DNA of 64,000 bases from Phallusia mammillata (GCA_003260075.1 QLIY01000114.1:1-64000), one strand, 5' to 3'. Counted from the stretch's first letter, positions 10,201 to 22,439 are shown. Numbers and translations: made by a program. Notes: generated by a model not told the origin, from the letters alone.

Positions 10201-13200
10201 TTGTTGAGTATATGATGTTATATAAACTGCACTTAGCTGACTGAGCACTCTAATTAACTCTTTTCTAGTATACTTGACTTTTTTGATCGATTCAGATTTA
10301 AATACAATCTATGTCATCTCTGACGTCACCGGGGGGGGGGGTGAAAGTTACAAATAAAACTTGTTAAAACTCGGCCAATATTTTCCTGGCCAATTTCTTG
10401 CCAAGTGATCTGAAGCGTTGATTTATTCCTTGCATTAACAGATCTTACTGGAATTCGTACGTGTGGCCCTAATGTAGGTCAAAAGAAAAACACAAATCTA
10501 ACTCTTGACAATGAATTATGACTGCTGAAACTTGACTTGACTCGGGTGTTCAACCAATAAGACTTCATGTTGAATTAGACTCTTTGGCTGATTGATTTGT
10601 CTTGACTTGTTACTCCCATATGAAGATTCGTTTACAACAGGGGTGGCCAAACTTTTTTACCAGAAGGCCAAATTTGCAACTGTCTTGCCACTGGAGGGCC
10701 GGATTAAATGAGATTTACGTAAAATTTGTCGTAACTGGTTGCCATTTTTATGTTGCCTACTTACGTCACGGTTGGCAGACTGTTCTAAAATTAACCCTGC
10801 AAGGGCATTTATTCTAAAAATAACAACGCTTGCCACAAACTACAGCTAGTAGCAGCCAGCGCTGTTGCACTGCTTGTTCACAGTGGTAAATAGGGGGGGG
10901 GGAGTGAAAGTTACGAATAAAATTTGTTAAAGTGTGGCCCATATTTTCCTGGGGATTTCCTTGCCAAGTGATCTAAAGCGTTGATTTATTCCTTGCATTA
11001 ACACATCTAAGTGGAATTCGTACGTGTGGCCCTAACGTAGGTCAAAAGAAAAACACAAATCTAACTCTTGACAATAAATTATCTGGTTCGACTTAAGTGA
11101 CTGCTGAAACTTGACTTGACTCGAGTGTTCAACCAATAAGACTCCATGTTGTATTAGATTAGACTATTTGGCTGATTGATTTGTCTTGACTTGTTACTCG
11201 GATATGAAGATTCGTTTACATTACCACAATTTGATTTTTCTCTTCTCCATCCAAACCCACTGCTCTTTCCAAATCATGGATCTTTTCGATTTGCGCCGTG
11301 ATGTAGAGAGAGTAGAAATGGAACATAAGTGTAGGAAAGGTCACTGCCAGAAGCTAAAACAAAATAACATCGTGTATAAATAACCTATATTGAAGTTTCA
11401 CTTTTTTTACATGGTTAGATTGGTGATGGTCAAAATATATTCTTATAATTTGATATCTCGTCAGATTTCGTCAGAAGTCAGATTTCGTAAGCACCGGCCG
11501 TAAACTTCGAAAAGCGAATTTTGTGTATTTTATTCAGATTTTAACAGTGGTAATTTAAACCGCCGAAAAAATTTACTGCTTGCTTTAGGAATTGCAATGC
11601 ACCTAAAAACTGAAAGGAAAGTTTTACACCTAAAAAATAACAGTTTTGCTAAAGTTTTGTTTTAAATGTGTTTTTAAATAGAAAGTTGCCGATTAGGTAG
11701 GGTCATTGTAATACTTTAACGTTCAGATTTTTTGTTTGATTGCGCAGTCTGATTTTCACAACACAAAATGTTTTGGCTACCAGCTTTGTTGAAAAACTCA
11801 GAAAAAAAACTTTTTTCTCTGTTGAAAAACTCAGGAAAACTCGTACTTGCCACGCAATTGTCGCTGATTGTTCAGAAATTGTAAAAGTTTGAATCCAGTT
11901 GGTCATAAATAAACTTCCAATAAAATTTCACACGTGCGGATACTAAAAAGTTGCATAAGACTGTTCTGCCAGCAATGACGCTATGTCTGGTGATTTCCGC
12001 TGACGTAATACCGCGTCATGTGCTGAGTCACCATAGACTTGACGTGATGTCTGTAGTCAGATGATCGGACTGTTTTCTACAGTTGCCAAAATCCACTAGT
12101 TTCCTGAATGTTGCTCAATCAACAACAGAAAAAGTGCAAAACTTATCTGAACTTTGAACTGGTAAACTATTATTTCAAATGTTTTTGAAATAACTTAACT
12201 TATTTTGTTAATTTGTATTGGTTAATTGCGTTTGACTAAAATGGATCATTGTTTAGTTTACAGACGTGTCGCCTTCCTTGCATCATTCACACTTTGTTAT
12301 TAGGCCATTAAACACGTGAAACTTTTAAAATTAAAGTTGTCTTTAAAAAAAATCGAATTTTTCGCAATACATTTATTTTCATGTTTTTCAGATTTATGAC
12401 GAGAAACGGTTATATGTGACCTCATTATTGTCTTATTTCTTACAAAAACATTCTTTATCACCCATAACAATATACTTAAAAATTAACTTCTTTGAACATT
12501 TTTTGTGTGTTTTCAGTCCGTCCCCAAAGTGTACCACAAACAAAATTCAGTTTCTTAGTAAAAACACTGCTCTAAACATTAGCAAGACTGCGTTTTTAAC
12601 ATCGACATTAGAATTTGAATGTCCTACAAATGCTACAATCCCGCCAATATGATCGTTTGTGCTGTCCTGCTTACAATGAAAAGCACAGACAAACCTGAAA
12701 AGCCCAGAATCGAAGATGCGATATCTTCGCAAACTGGTTGTAGCAGATACTTGTACATTCGTCACCTTGTTTTCCGCATTTAAACGACGCTTGTTCATCC
12801 CCATACACTGTGAAGAAAACATATTTTGTGTTTTGTTGCTAGCTAATTCTCTATTTGTGTCTTGTTTCCAAACGAATAGCATTTTATATCTCATCTTGCC
12901 CACCGATTTTGTATTTATCTTGCATCGTAAATACCCTTTTGACTATTACGTCTTAAAAAGTTCTTCAAAATGGCAAGCCTTAATCAATTACAAAAACAGT
13001 CCGTTAAACCCGCGAGTTTGGGAATAACTTCATTATTCAATCAATATTTATTTATTTTGTTACAGCGCCCAGAAATAAACACGATAATTTTCATTAAAAC
13101 AAACAAACAAAACAAAAACGGTGCAAACAAAAAAGGATCAGCTTGAACCACAAGTGGTTATAACTAATAGCTGACCCTAACTAAAATAAGATTAGGTGTG

Positions 13201-13895
13201 AATTCAATTTACTAATGACTATGTGTACAAATACACTGAAATTAAAACAAGACAAATATTAAATCCGTACCTGCTCCGCCAAGGGTCACGACCACGATCA
13301 GACGAAGGACAAAAACCAAGACGTACCATAGCTGTCCGAAGAAAGTGCCAAACTTTGAAACCTGAAATTTCATATTTTTGTCATAGAAAAAAACAAAAAA
13401 AACAAGTTTTCGAAAAATCCATTATGGTATGGTATATGGCCAGGAGTTCTACACGTTAAAGTTTGCGTGTTTTTTCTCTCATTTCAATGCTGAAAATTGT
13501 TGCACTAACACCAGTTTAACTGTTGAGTTGAGTTGAGTTGAGTGTCATGCTGTTGTCTTATAATTGTTTAAAAGTAGAGTTATTGGTTAGTTAAATAAAA
13601 ATGAGTTTGTCTATTGCGAACGTTAATGTTATTTTCTCTTACACGATAAGTTATATAGATGGCTACTCGTTTTAAGTGAATCTTTCCGTCAATTACTCTG
13701 AACAGCATCGGGTTATACCACCAACGAGTTGCTTCATGCAAAGAGTATTTTCAGTTCGTCTGGTAATATCACAAAGCATTTGTTGCCCAACAAGTCGAGT
13801 AAATTTTGTAATCCGAACAAGTTATTAATACTTTTATGTGAAAGATTTTGTTACGTACATACCTGATCTGTGATCTTTTCAATTATGCTCCACAT
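7089..13895 (-). CDS. Connexin (gap-junction protein), ten coding exons
   Basis: Minus-strand exons in order: 13863-13895, 13271-13361, 12695-12807, 11225-11353, 10049-10153, 9583-9690, 8963-9172, 8492-8616, 7845-7945, 7089-7123; total 1,050 nt, 349 aa, all phases consistent. Recognition: N-terminus MWSIIEKITDQ; TM1 about FFGQLWYVLVFVLRLIVVV; first loop GDEQASFKC with the exact connexin spacing C-x6-C-x3-C; HLRFWAFQ into TM2; a Lys-rich cytoplasmic loop; TM3 (KLALEAAFIYIGYTLYY); second loop ending PCFPSRPY then EKTIF, equivalent to the vertebrate CF-SRPTEKTIF signature; TM4; short C-terminal tail. Known role: six subunits form a hemichannel that docks with one in the next cell. Odd: the second loop is about 70 residues with five Cys, against about 25-30 residues and three Cys in vertebrates. 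Haplotype-type duplications at 9376-11220 affect introns only. A connexin rather than an innexin is clear; the orthology group is not. Confidence 0.93.
7217..7264 (+). repeat. 48-base poly-G run in the last connexin intron
   Basis: An uninterrupted G homopolymer lies between connexin exons 7845-7945 and 7089-7123, without a visible duplicated flank. Confidence 0.9.
7981..8165. mobile_element. Short hAT-type MITE
   Basis: Begins cagtggtgggattta and ends aatcccaccactg, an inverted terminal repeat with CAGTG ends typical of hAT elements. Flanks tatatacc and tatataat could be a decayed 8 bp target duplication. It carries internal copies of a gaaccgg motif. A relative lies at 36294-36440. It sits in a connexin intron. 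Confidence 0.75.
8236..8470. repeat. Degenerate short repeats rich in cccgaa/cccgga
   Basis: Many copies of motifs such as cccgaacccgaa and of a roughly 30 bp unit containing tggtacaagtggtgccgagt (8370-8450) lie in the connexin intron next to exon 8492-8616. This is probably a decayed tandem or transposon sequence; no function is apparent. Confidence 0.5.
9376..10341. repeat. Duplicated connexin intron segment joined by 10-G and 11-G runs
   Basis: 10167-10330 is a second, slightly different copy of 9376-9540. It is bounded on the left by G10 (10157-10166), which abuts connexin exon 10049-10153, and on the right by G11 (10331-10341). Substitutions and small indels between the copies look like allelic differences. 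Confidence 0.85.
10342..11224. repeat. Duplicated intron segment, one copy carrying a MITE
   Basis: 10342-10636 and about 10903-11220 are two versions of the same intron sequence. The first continues into a transposon at 10638; the second continues directly into connexin exon 11225-11353. A 10-G run (10893-10902) separates them. Confidence 0.85.
10638..10892. mobile_element. Truncated hAT-type MITE, present in only one of two copies
   Basis: Starts caggggtggccaaactttt, the usual terminus of this repeat class, and runs into a 10-G run without reaching its other end. The parallel copy lacks it at the same place (about 11220), giving a natural empty site. Confidence 0.75.
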
Positions 13896-14278
13896 TCTGC
13901 TTTGGAGCGATCTTCCGTTCCTTTGTTTCGGAGCGCACTTCTATTTTCTTTGATTTACATTGAGAACAACTAAGCTTAAGGTTTTTAGTTTTGTTTGTTG
14001 TTTTTGCAACAATTCTGTAAATAAAAAAAGGGGGGGGGGTCATTTTTTTCTTATAGATAGGCATTTTTAAATGGTTGTTTTTGTTAGCATAAAATGCAAT
14101 ATACACCATCGATCGAGTGTTAACTTTCCTGAATCGTTTTCGGAGAAAATACACTTTTTGCTTTTATTTTTTCCTGTCAAACTTCTGTTATTGGGAGGTT
14201 TGCATTTACATTTTATGGGCGTGTCTAAACTGGTTCTGATTTAGACACATTAATCTCTCGCTTGTCAAACACTTTACA

Positions 14279-14945
14279 CAAAAACGTGTTGTGACCAAAG
14301 TTATGCAAGTACTGTTTCACACCATATTTCGTGACCAAGCTCGATGAGACATTTGTTTATTACGTGCATCAAATGCATTTTTTACTCAAAAGACTACAGG
14401 TTCAAAACACACTCTTATTAACATCACTATTGTAAATTTACCAATCTATTTAAATGTGTATCATGGAAACCAGGCGATTAAACGAGTTTTCATGTTTTTT
14501 TTCAGCGATTTTCTTGTAAAACCACCAAAATAGCTCTAATGTAAGGCCTTAATCGTTGAATACCAGTACTTGCTTTTACAGCACCAGGTTCTTCTAGTCT
14601 TAGTACTTGGGGGGGGGGTCAAAAACGTGTTGTGACCAAAGTTATGCAAATACTCTTTCACACCCTATTTCGTGACCAAACTCAACTGAGACATTTGTTT
14701 ACGTGAATCAATGCCTTTTTTACTCAAAAGACAACAGATTCAAAACACACTCTTATTAACATCATTATTGCGCATAAATTTACCAATTTATTTAACTTTG
14801 TATCATGGAAACCAGGTGGTTTACCAAGTTTTTATGTTTTGTCTTTTTTCAGCGAATTTCTTGTAAAACCACCAAAATAGCTCTATAGTAAGGCCTTAAT
14901 CGTTGATTACCAGTACTTGCTCTTACAGCACCAGGTTCTTCTATT
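14279..14945. repeat. Roughly 330 bp direct duplication joined by G10
   Basis: 14279-14608 and 14619-14945 are direct copies with scattered substitutions and small indels, separated by G10 at 14609-14618. The copies start at caaaaacgtgttgtgacc and end near caccaggttcttct. Confidence 0.85.
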
Positions 14946-15689
14946 CTGCTACTACCTAGCAAATGACCAAAATTATTAAGTAAAAATATTTAAAAACCAA
15001 TTTCCTAAATAAGATCCTATACTTGAAAGCTATTGTTGCCAAAGTATTCAAATCGCACAATTAAAAATGATTATGTCTTTGTTTTCATTAAAACTATAAA
15101 CGCTAAAACGCTCTCTAATGATTTTTTAAGTAAAAAGTAAATTCTTCATCAATGCGAAGTTTTTAACACTGTTTTAGGTTTTTTAAATGGCTTACCTATA
15201 ACATCGCTATGATAATTAAACGTGTATACTCGCATTTGCACAGATTACGAAATCATCATCCTATACTGAAGAGATGCCTGCTTCCACCAGAAACTGTCAA
15301 AATGTCTTCAATGTAGCGTTAGTGCTGGTGATCGGGGCTTGTTTCCGGGTTCGCGTTCCTACATTTTGGGACGGAGTGAATGACACATTACACGCCGAAT
15401 CTTGTCACACAATGCTATCAGAAATTGCGAAATAACCAGGCTGTATTTTATAATAGTGTTGTTACATTTCGTCTAAAGGGGTTGCTGGTTTATGAATCAT
15501 TGGCAATAATGCAAATTACAATTCCCTTATAGCTTAATAAACACATACAGAATGCAAACAGGTTTCTTGTAACTGTACCTTGCATTTAACCTGTGAATTT
15601 ATTCGCATCGAAAACGACAGCAATTGTTTTTATGCCCGATTAAATTAGGTTTTACTTGTTAAATTTTGCTTTTTTAAATAACTTAGGGT

Positions 15690-15833
15690 GGTATTAGATA
15701 TTTTGTGCAGTGCACCTAAGTGTAAATAGCAAAACTATTTTCAAATTAACAGCTTGGGGGGGGGGGGCCTATTAGATATTTTGTTCAGTGCACCTAAGTG
15801 TAAATAGCAAAACTATTTTCAAATTAACAGCTT
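15690..15833. repeat. 66 bp direct duplication joined by G12
   Basis: 15690-15755 and 15768-15833 match almost perfectly (tattagatattttgtgcagt and following), separated by G12 at 15756-15767. Confidence 0.85.
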
Positions 15834-16196
15834 TCAGCGTGTTTTTGGAATATCAGTAAAACATGGCATCAAAAAGGCATAAAGTATGACAATAGGATTA
15901 CAATAGGCGTCAAATATAACACAATTATTTTTGCGCACGTCATTAATAAATGAACGGTTTTGGTGGATAGTCTTTGCGCTAATTGGACATAACTGTGGTG
16001 TATGAGCGTAACGCAGCTCTCGGTACTTCATCGCACGTTGACAATTTGGTTCATGTTTATGTTTACGTTTTGTTCAGCAAAATAGCAAATATATTAAATA
16101 ATAATTATTATAACTTTAAAGAGATATTGTATGATACCAAGCACTGATGTCTGCTTTGTTTATTTAATTGCAGGTATCTTTCAAATTGCGTTATGA

Positions 16197-16311
16197 AGTG
16201 AGTGATAAATTACATGTGAAATGTTGTCAAACGCAAAAAAGGTGCAAGGGGGGGGGGGGAAGTGAGTGATAAATTACATGTGAAATGTTGTCAAATGCAA
16301 AAAAGGTGCAA
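16197..16311. repeat. 51 bp duplication of the MRPL22 start region joined by G12
   Basis: 16197-16247 is repeated at 16260-16310 with one substitution, separated by G12 (16248-16259). Both copies contain the MRPL22 start codon, but only the second continues into the gene. Confidence 0.85.
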
Positions 16312-17128
16312 GCCCTAATCTTAAATGTAGGAGTAAGAAGTTTTGGGACTACGAACGTCGCATGGGGATCTAAAAAACCCGGTCAGCATATGAAAATAAA
16401 AAGACATGCCGCACAGCATGAAAATAAATATGGAAGAGACTTAGGAAGTTGGACTGATAAAAACAATATTGTTTACCCCCCGTTGGAAGATGGAAAGCGC
16501 CCAGTGGAGATTTATTATGGACGGTCAAACGTGCGTTACTCTCCAAGAAAAATGATTGCAATTGCAAGATTAATAAGAAACAAAAATATAGACAGTGCTA
16601 TTGCCCAATTGGAATACATAAACACAAAGGGGTCTTTTGTAATCCGTGCAGTATTGATGGAAGCTCAAGAATATGCAGTTCATGAACACAATCTTGAATT
16701 CAAGTCAAACTTACATGTTGTACAGTCATTGGGGGGGGGGCAGAAAAATGATTGCAATTGCAAGATTAATAAGAAACAAAAATATAGATAGCGCAATTGC
16801 CCAATTGGAATACATAAATACAAAGGGATCTTTTGTAATCCGTGCTGTATTGATGGAAGCTCAAGAATATGCAGTTCGTGAACACAATCTTGAATTCAAG
16901 TCAAACTTACATGTTGTACAGTCATTTGTGCACAGGGCAGATATCATCACATTTCCAATATTTCATGCAAGGGGAAGACCACAAAAAGGTCAATGTTACT
17001 TCTCTGATTATTTTGTTCATCTTCGTGAAGGTGAAATAGAGCCATATGTACCACGAGTGACTGCACAGGAAATGGCTTTGAACTATTTGAATTCATTAAG
17101 ACATCGTACAATTAAAGATGGTCTATAG
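16285..17128 (+). CDS. MRPL22: Mitochondrial 39S ribosomal protein L22 (uL22m), interrupted by a duplication seam
   Basis: This is a large-subunit mitoribosomal protein of the L22/L17 family, which lines the peptide exit tunnel. It reads from ATG 16285 without introns to a 10-G run at 16731-16740, then resumes in a second copy of 16550-16730 that continues to stop TAG at 17126-17128. Ignoring the duplicated 16741-16927 segment gives about 215 aa, close to the roughly 206 aa human protein. Visible family features: an N-terminal targeting-like segment, the KMIAIARLIRNKNIDSAIAQ helix, GSFVIRAVLMEAQEYA, and the conserved C-terminal hook with FPIFHARGRPQ. The two copies differ at a few silent sites and at one residue (His or Arg after EYAV), like two alleles. 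The interruption is most simply an assembly seam, so the gene is probably intact in the animal. Confidence 0.92.
16550..16927. repeat. Duplicated MRPL22 coding segment joined by G10
   Basis: About 181 bp (16550-16730) is repeated at about 16742-16923 with mostly silent differences, separated by G10 (16731-16740). It inserts a false in-gene duplication and shifts frame. Confidence 0.9.
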
Positions 17129-17862
17129 ATTATGTTTACAAATTTAATATGGACATGTAATTACAGTAACCTCGGTTAATCTGTATCTTCAACTAATTCA
17201 AAACTCATTATACAAATGATTTCCAATGTGGTAAGGCTTTAACTATTCAACATTGGTTAAGTCAGATCTATGCCTAATCCGGTAAATTTTGGGGGGGGGG
17301 TCTGTATCTTCAACTAATTCAAAACTCATTGTACAAATGATTTGCAATGTGGTAAGGCTATAACCAATCTACATGGGTTAATCCGGATCTATGCCTAATC
17401 CAGACAAGTTTTTTGGTCCAAACAATTCCAGATGAACTGAGTTTTACTGTATTTTAAAGATCTGAACCAGTTGCAAAGCTTTATTGTTTTATACTTTGGC
17501 ATAAACTTTAAAAACTTAAATGGAAATCTGTGGATGCTTCCATTGTGTTTATCTGGGTGTTCATCTTATTTCCTATGGGGGGGGGGCAGATAACTGAGTT
17601 TTACTGTATTTTAAAGATCTGAACCAGTTGTAAAGCTTTGTTGTTCTATACTTTGGCATAAACTTTTTGAAAGCTTAAATGGAAATATGTGGATGCTTCC
17701 ATTGTGTTTATCTGGGTGTTCATCTTATTTCCTATGACCTGACAATATTTAAAACATGCACAAGCCAAATTGCCCCAACCCTTGTTAATATATAAATATA
17801 AGGTTTTTGCAAAATACATTGAATTTACACCTTCTTTTGTTTGATGTTTTTCAATTTATCTC
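17129..17862. repeat. MRPL22 3' flank with two duplicated blocks joined by G10
   Basis: Block one: 17181-17290 repeats at 17301-17405 across G10 (17291-17300). Block two: about 17430-17576 repeats at about 17589-17737 across G10 (17577-17586). Both show scattered substitutions and small indels. No gene is recognised. Confidence 0.8.
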
Positions 17863-19105
17863 CACTACAAACTTAGAATCTGATAACCCACAAATAAACT
17901 TTGATAAACTGACTTTGCTGCTGGTAAAATCTATTACTGAATCCCTTTTTCCTACTTAAGAGCTTGGTCTGCTTTTGTTACAATAAGTTTTTGCTCTAAT
18001 TTTATTGCTAAAAATGTTTGATGTTTTTGTAAATGTATTTTAAATGAGCTCTGGGGAAAAGTTGTTCATAATCCTTAGTCATCTCGCAGTCAAGCAGTAC
18101 TCAAATACTGAACACCAAGCGATGCGCCTGATTTTGTCATAGTACCCTTGTAACAAGAACCTCAATCATAAAAATGTTAATGGGTGTGTTTATCCAAAAA
18201 TTTGGTAACTTCGCCCTAAAGAAGTGCAAAAAAATTGCTCCTATCACTGTGATAAGCACTGGAACGAAAATAAAACAACATGCACATAAAAAATGTTAAC
18301 AAAATACAGTGTACCAAAAAAAAAAAAATTAACACAGCTCCATGCCAAACTTGAATGCTCACAGTGGTACCCAGCGATTCTGGGCATTATAAATAGGGGG
18401 GGGGGGCACTACAAACTTAGAATCTGATAACCCACAAATAAAACTTTGATAAGCTGACTTTGCTGCAGGTAAAATCTATTAGTATATCCCTATTTCCTAC
18501 TTAAGAGCTTGGCCAAGTCTGCTTTTGTTACAATAATTTTTTGCTCTTATTTTTTTGCTAATTTTTTTTTAAAGTTGTACATAACCCTCTATTTGTCAGT
18601 CAAGCAGTACTTTAATACTGAACACCAAGCAGTAATGCTTTTGATTGTTAGGTATCAGTAGAAGGAATGCATGTTGTAACTATAACATACTTTGCAACAT
18701 AGGGTGCATAAACTTAAAATAGCCTTGGATACAAAAATTGTTGAAACTATTAAACAACATGCAGTTAAAAAATCAATGAGCTCTTTACACTGTAGTCACA
18801 AAACAGATTAATGATGAAATACAGGAGAACTTATGGTGATATGAAATAACAAAATGAATAACAAACTTGCCACAACACACTCATGTTTAGCATAAACATC
18901 ACAATTTAAAAATATACGACAAAATTTATCTTTTATTAGTGCAAAAATTGCTCCTTGCACTGTGGTAGGCACTGAAATGAAAATAAAACGGCATGCACAT
19001 AAAAAATGTTAACAAAATACAGTGTATCTAAAAAAATTTGATACAGCTCTATGCCGAACTTGAATGCTCACAGTGGTACCCAGCGATTCTGGGCATTATA
19101 AATAA
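17863..19105. repeat. Overlapping haplotype-like copies around the STPG1 3' end, joined by G11
   Basis: 17863-18395 and 18407-19105 share their beginnings (actacaaacttagaatctga) and ends (ggtacccagcgattctgggc), with many indels between, and are separated by G11 (18396-18406). The first copy contains a truncated duplicate (about 18352-18395) of the end of the last STPG1 exon. Confidence 0.8.
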
Positions 19106-22100
19106 AGCTCTGTTTGCCCATTCGCTCTGGTCGGTAACTGGCAGGCCCAGGATTGTCCTTGGTGGGATGATTAAATGTCCACCTTGATGTATTCGACACA
19201 AACACACCAGAAGACATATAGTGCTTGGTGGGGCCCTCATAGTCCACTAACTCATATGACCCAGGCCCTGGGTTCTCCACTGGGGCAGGCAGGGCCATGG
19301 CAGGAGCGCTGATGCAAAGGTAATGACGACGCCTGTTATGACAAAAAAAAACCATGGTGTTTTTAATGTGACAGCAAGACTTCATTCAGAGCAGGGGTGT
19401 GCAACCTTTGTTGCTGTGGGGCCAAATACGATTACCAAAATTAGATCGCGGGCCGCGCCTGTGTTTCATACAAGGTGATTTTTCTTTGATGCTTACCAAA
19501 TATGCTTAACTACAAGTTAAATTCGCATTTGATTCTAGCCACATATTGCCAGGTCACAGAAAAATAGCACCAAGCGCATTAATCTTGCTCAAAAATATAT
19601 ATTAGTTAAGCTCGTTTGCCAGGACATTTGAAATCCAAGGGTCTCTGCGGGCAGCACAACCTTTAATAAAGGGCCGCATTTGGCCCGCGGGCCACAGGTT
19701 CCACACCTCTGATTTAGAGTATGTAACTGGAAAGACTTGAGTTTCGAGACATGATTTAACTAATTTATAGTGATAAAGTGTAATTAAAGGATACTAGTTT
19801 TGTAGTATATATACTATTACCACACCCAAACCAGCTAATCTCAAAATCTCTTTATTTGCAAAGGGATCAGAAATCCCTAGTTAAGGTACTTGTCAAAAAA
19901 AATAGTCCATTAATCGCATAATCCTGGTAATTGCATAAAAAGCTTTGCAGATTTTTTGTGAATTGGATTTCTTTATTATTTTACACTAAAACTATCCAAG
20001 CCCGATACCATATAAATCATGCTGTATATGTGAAGAAAATGTAATAAAGGCAATTGAAAAGACTAAAAAAGACAGGGTTACACTTTACTTAATTGTGTAT
20101 GATCAGTTTATTGCATTTAGGTTAAGTGCTTTCAATAAATTTAATAACTTTTTGGGGACATGAAGTCTGTGTGGCCAAGACCATTTTAATAGTAATGCAC
20201 AGGCCTGGATTTGCTTGTTATATTTAAACTGTACATTTTTACACTGAAGTTTGTTTAAAGAATTAGGCGCACTGAGGATTAACCACAACCTGAAAAATCT
20301 GAAACTATTGTGAATATTAAAATGATTGTCACTTACGGGAAAGTTAGTTTGTTTGTGGGAGAAGAAGGGTGGAAGGGTTTATATGTGCCAGGACCAGGGT
20401 TGTCGGCTGGTTTTGAAATCACATCTCTTTTGGTTGTTGAACTGAATATTGATGTCGGGGCTTTGGCTGTGGGTCTAATTCCATCATCTCGGATGTTGTA
20501 GTGACCTGTAATTGTAAAGGGTACAATTTTCAGGTAAAAACTTTATCTCCAACAGCTAATAAAAAACTCTTATCAAACAATGAATGCTTATTGCAACTGT
20601 TTACAACACAATTGTAGAACCAAGTATAGATAGCTCTTCAAACACAATTTTTGGGTAAACTGCTTTATTTTACTGTGGTGTTTTACTAATATGTTAGGTG
20701 GATAGATGATAGAAATAGGCGATATGATCTTTGCAGCAAAATGCCTACATTTATACATTTTTAACAAGAAACAATCCAATGTTGTTTAAAATGCATCAAT
20801 TAACTGGTTTGTACAGAATGAATTTGTTTTAAAACATCGTTTTAATATGTCAAAGTCAAACATTCCTAATTGAATGGTTCATTTACAAGCATAAACTTAC
20901 TTGGTGATGGGACCCTTGTACTTCCTACTGGAATTGTTTGTCTTTTTGTTTTTGACTTAAAAGCAGCTTCTGCAGCAACTCCATAGTTTTTCCCAACATT
21001 AAACTTTTGAACCTACAAAATATGTTTTTCTTTGAAATCGTTTTTTAAATGATAAATTATTATTAGGGCAAGTTTTTGCAACTTTTGCAACTTTTTTTAC
21101 AGCTTCCGGCAGGGGGGGGGGCGAAGGACAGAATTGGATTTCTTTATTATTTTACAGTAAAACTATCCAAGCCCGATACCNTTAAGTGCAACTTTCTCAC
21201 GTTTTTAGTGCAACAAAAACTTGCCCTAATTATTATTGATAAAGTGATAATAGTTTCACGATGAGGATAGGTTTGAGATAAATGATAAAAGAGTTTCTAG
21301 ATGAAGTTGAGGTTTAATAGACAAGAAAAACCCTAATGAACTGATTGAGCAGCAGACACTAGCTTACACACACTGTAGTACACACTGTATATACCTTTGC
21401 AACAAGGGGATATACCTATGGTGTGTATAGACTCTTTAGTTACACAATTACCACCTTAATTTCAGCATGTTTTAATAGAATCTATACAACATTATGATTC
21501 AAAGGAGCCCATACATCTTCAACAGGTAAAGCTGGTAGTGGTTTTAAAAAACTGTTTCTTACATTATACTGATTTGGTGCTGGAGCCCTTACAGGCCCAA
21601 CCATGGTGTCTTGGGTTGTGAGAGCGATTGGCAAATGAAAAGAACTGGAGTTTGCCCGGTTAAACTCCTTTCGAGTTGATAAAAGTGATGGCAGATTGTA
21701 GGAGCCTGCACCAGGTGTTCTGCTTTGTTGTGATTTCATCGCTCTGTAAGTCTAAAATAAAATTTACATCTTAGTCCCTTGAGGGTTTCGCTTTGTATTT
21801 AATAAGTCAAACAAAACATTTTACTTTACTTCATGTTATCACAAGGTGGGAAGTTGTAAATGATTTAAATACGCGTAAAATCACAAGAATTTTTTGCAAG
21901 GGTTGCAACAAAAACACTGCAAAATTTTACCTTCGAAGCAAAACTGCCAGTTCCTTTCTTTGAAAAAGAGGTTGACTTTTTTTCAATCTCTCCATGAGGA
22001 CATTGGTAGTTACCAGGACCAGGTATGTCGTTCTGTACACAAGTATTGATACTTTTATTATGCTGACAATCCAAAACCGTCTTTGTATAATTGCATATGT

Positions 22101-22439
22101 ACATGCACTTACCACATAATAGTCTTCGCTAAATCGTTTGGCCTGTGTGCAAAATCCTTTTTTGTCTGCATTATTTGTAACGATTGTTTGGTATTTGCTG
22201 GGAATTGAAGCTGATGCAGCAGTTATTCCATGTCCTTTAAAATAAATTCAGTTATAAACAAATAGTTTTTTTAAGTATACATAGTCATAGTCTTGCAAAT
22301 TAAAACAAATCTTTGGTTGGTCATGCTCACAACAATGATACTTATGAGACAATTCTAACCTACCTTTGTAAAGTTTTCCTGTCACTCGTGAATGTATTCG
22401 CTGAACAGACTCAATGGGTTGAATGCTGTCCAAAGCCAT
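19068..22439 (-). CDS. STPG1: Sperm-tail PG-rich repeat protein, STPG1-like, seven exons
   Basis: Minus-strand exons: 22364-22439, 22113-22234, 21931-22032, 21515-21751, 20901-21012, 20337-20505, 19068-19332; total 1,083 nt, 360 aa, phases consistent. Six Pro-Gly motifs are visible, spread through the protein: DIPGPGNYQ, TPGAGSYNL, APAPNQYNV, DNPGPGTYKP, ENPGPGSYEL and DNPGPASYRP, the signature of the STPG (SHIPPO-type) repeat. Length and repeat spacing fit STPG1 (about 334 aa in human). The family is associated with sperm tails and ciliary microtubules; human STPG1 has also been linked to a DNA-damage apoptosis response. These functions are from family knowledge. The end of exon 4 depends on choosing a GTATGG donor; without it the frame would stop shortly after. 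It is divergent from CAPZB. Confidence 0.87.
19392..19711. mobile_element. hAT-type MITE (caggggtgtgcaacc family) in an STPG1 intron
   Basis: Terminal inverted repeats caggggtgtgcaacctttg and the matching right end ccacacctctg, plus gcgggcc-rich subterminal repeats. The flanks attcagag and atttagag are a near-perfect 8 bp target-site duplication. It is the same family as 41744-42490. Confidence 0.85.
21112..21181. repeat. G10 run followed by a displaced intron fragment and an N
   Basis: After G10 (21112-21121), the segment 21130-21180 repeats sequence from about 19960-20010 (gaattggatttctttattat), 1.1 kb away, and ends at an undetermined base (21181). This looks like a mis-joined fragment from the other haplotype inside an STPG1 intron. 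Confidence 0.75.

Larger units (their letters stand above)
13896..16196. other. Intergenic region between connexin and MRPL22
   Basis: This contains the connexin 5' flank (minus strand), a 10-G run at 14030-14039 without clear duplication, and two duplicated blocks described separately. No further exons are recognised. Confidence 0.5.

Noticed and set aside
18350..18395. A second STPG1-like terminal exon
   Set aside because: It is a truncated haplotype copy of the last STPG1 exon, ending at a G11 seam.
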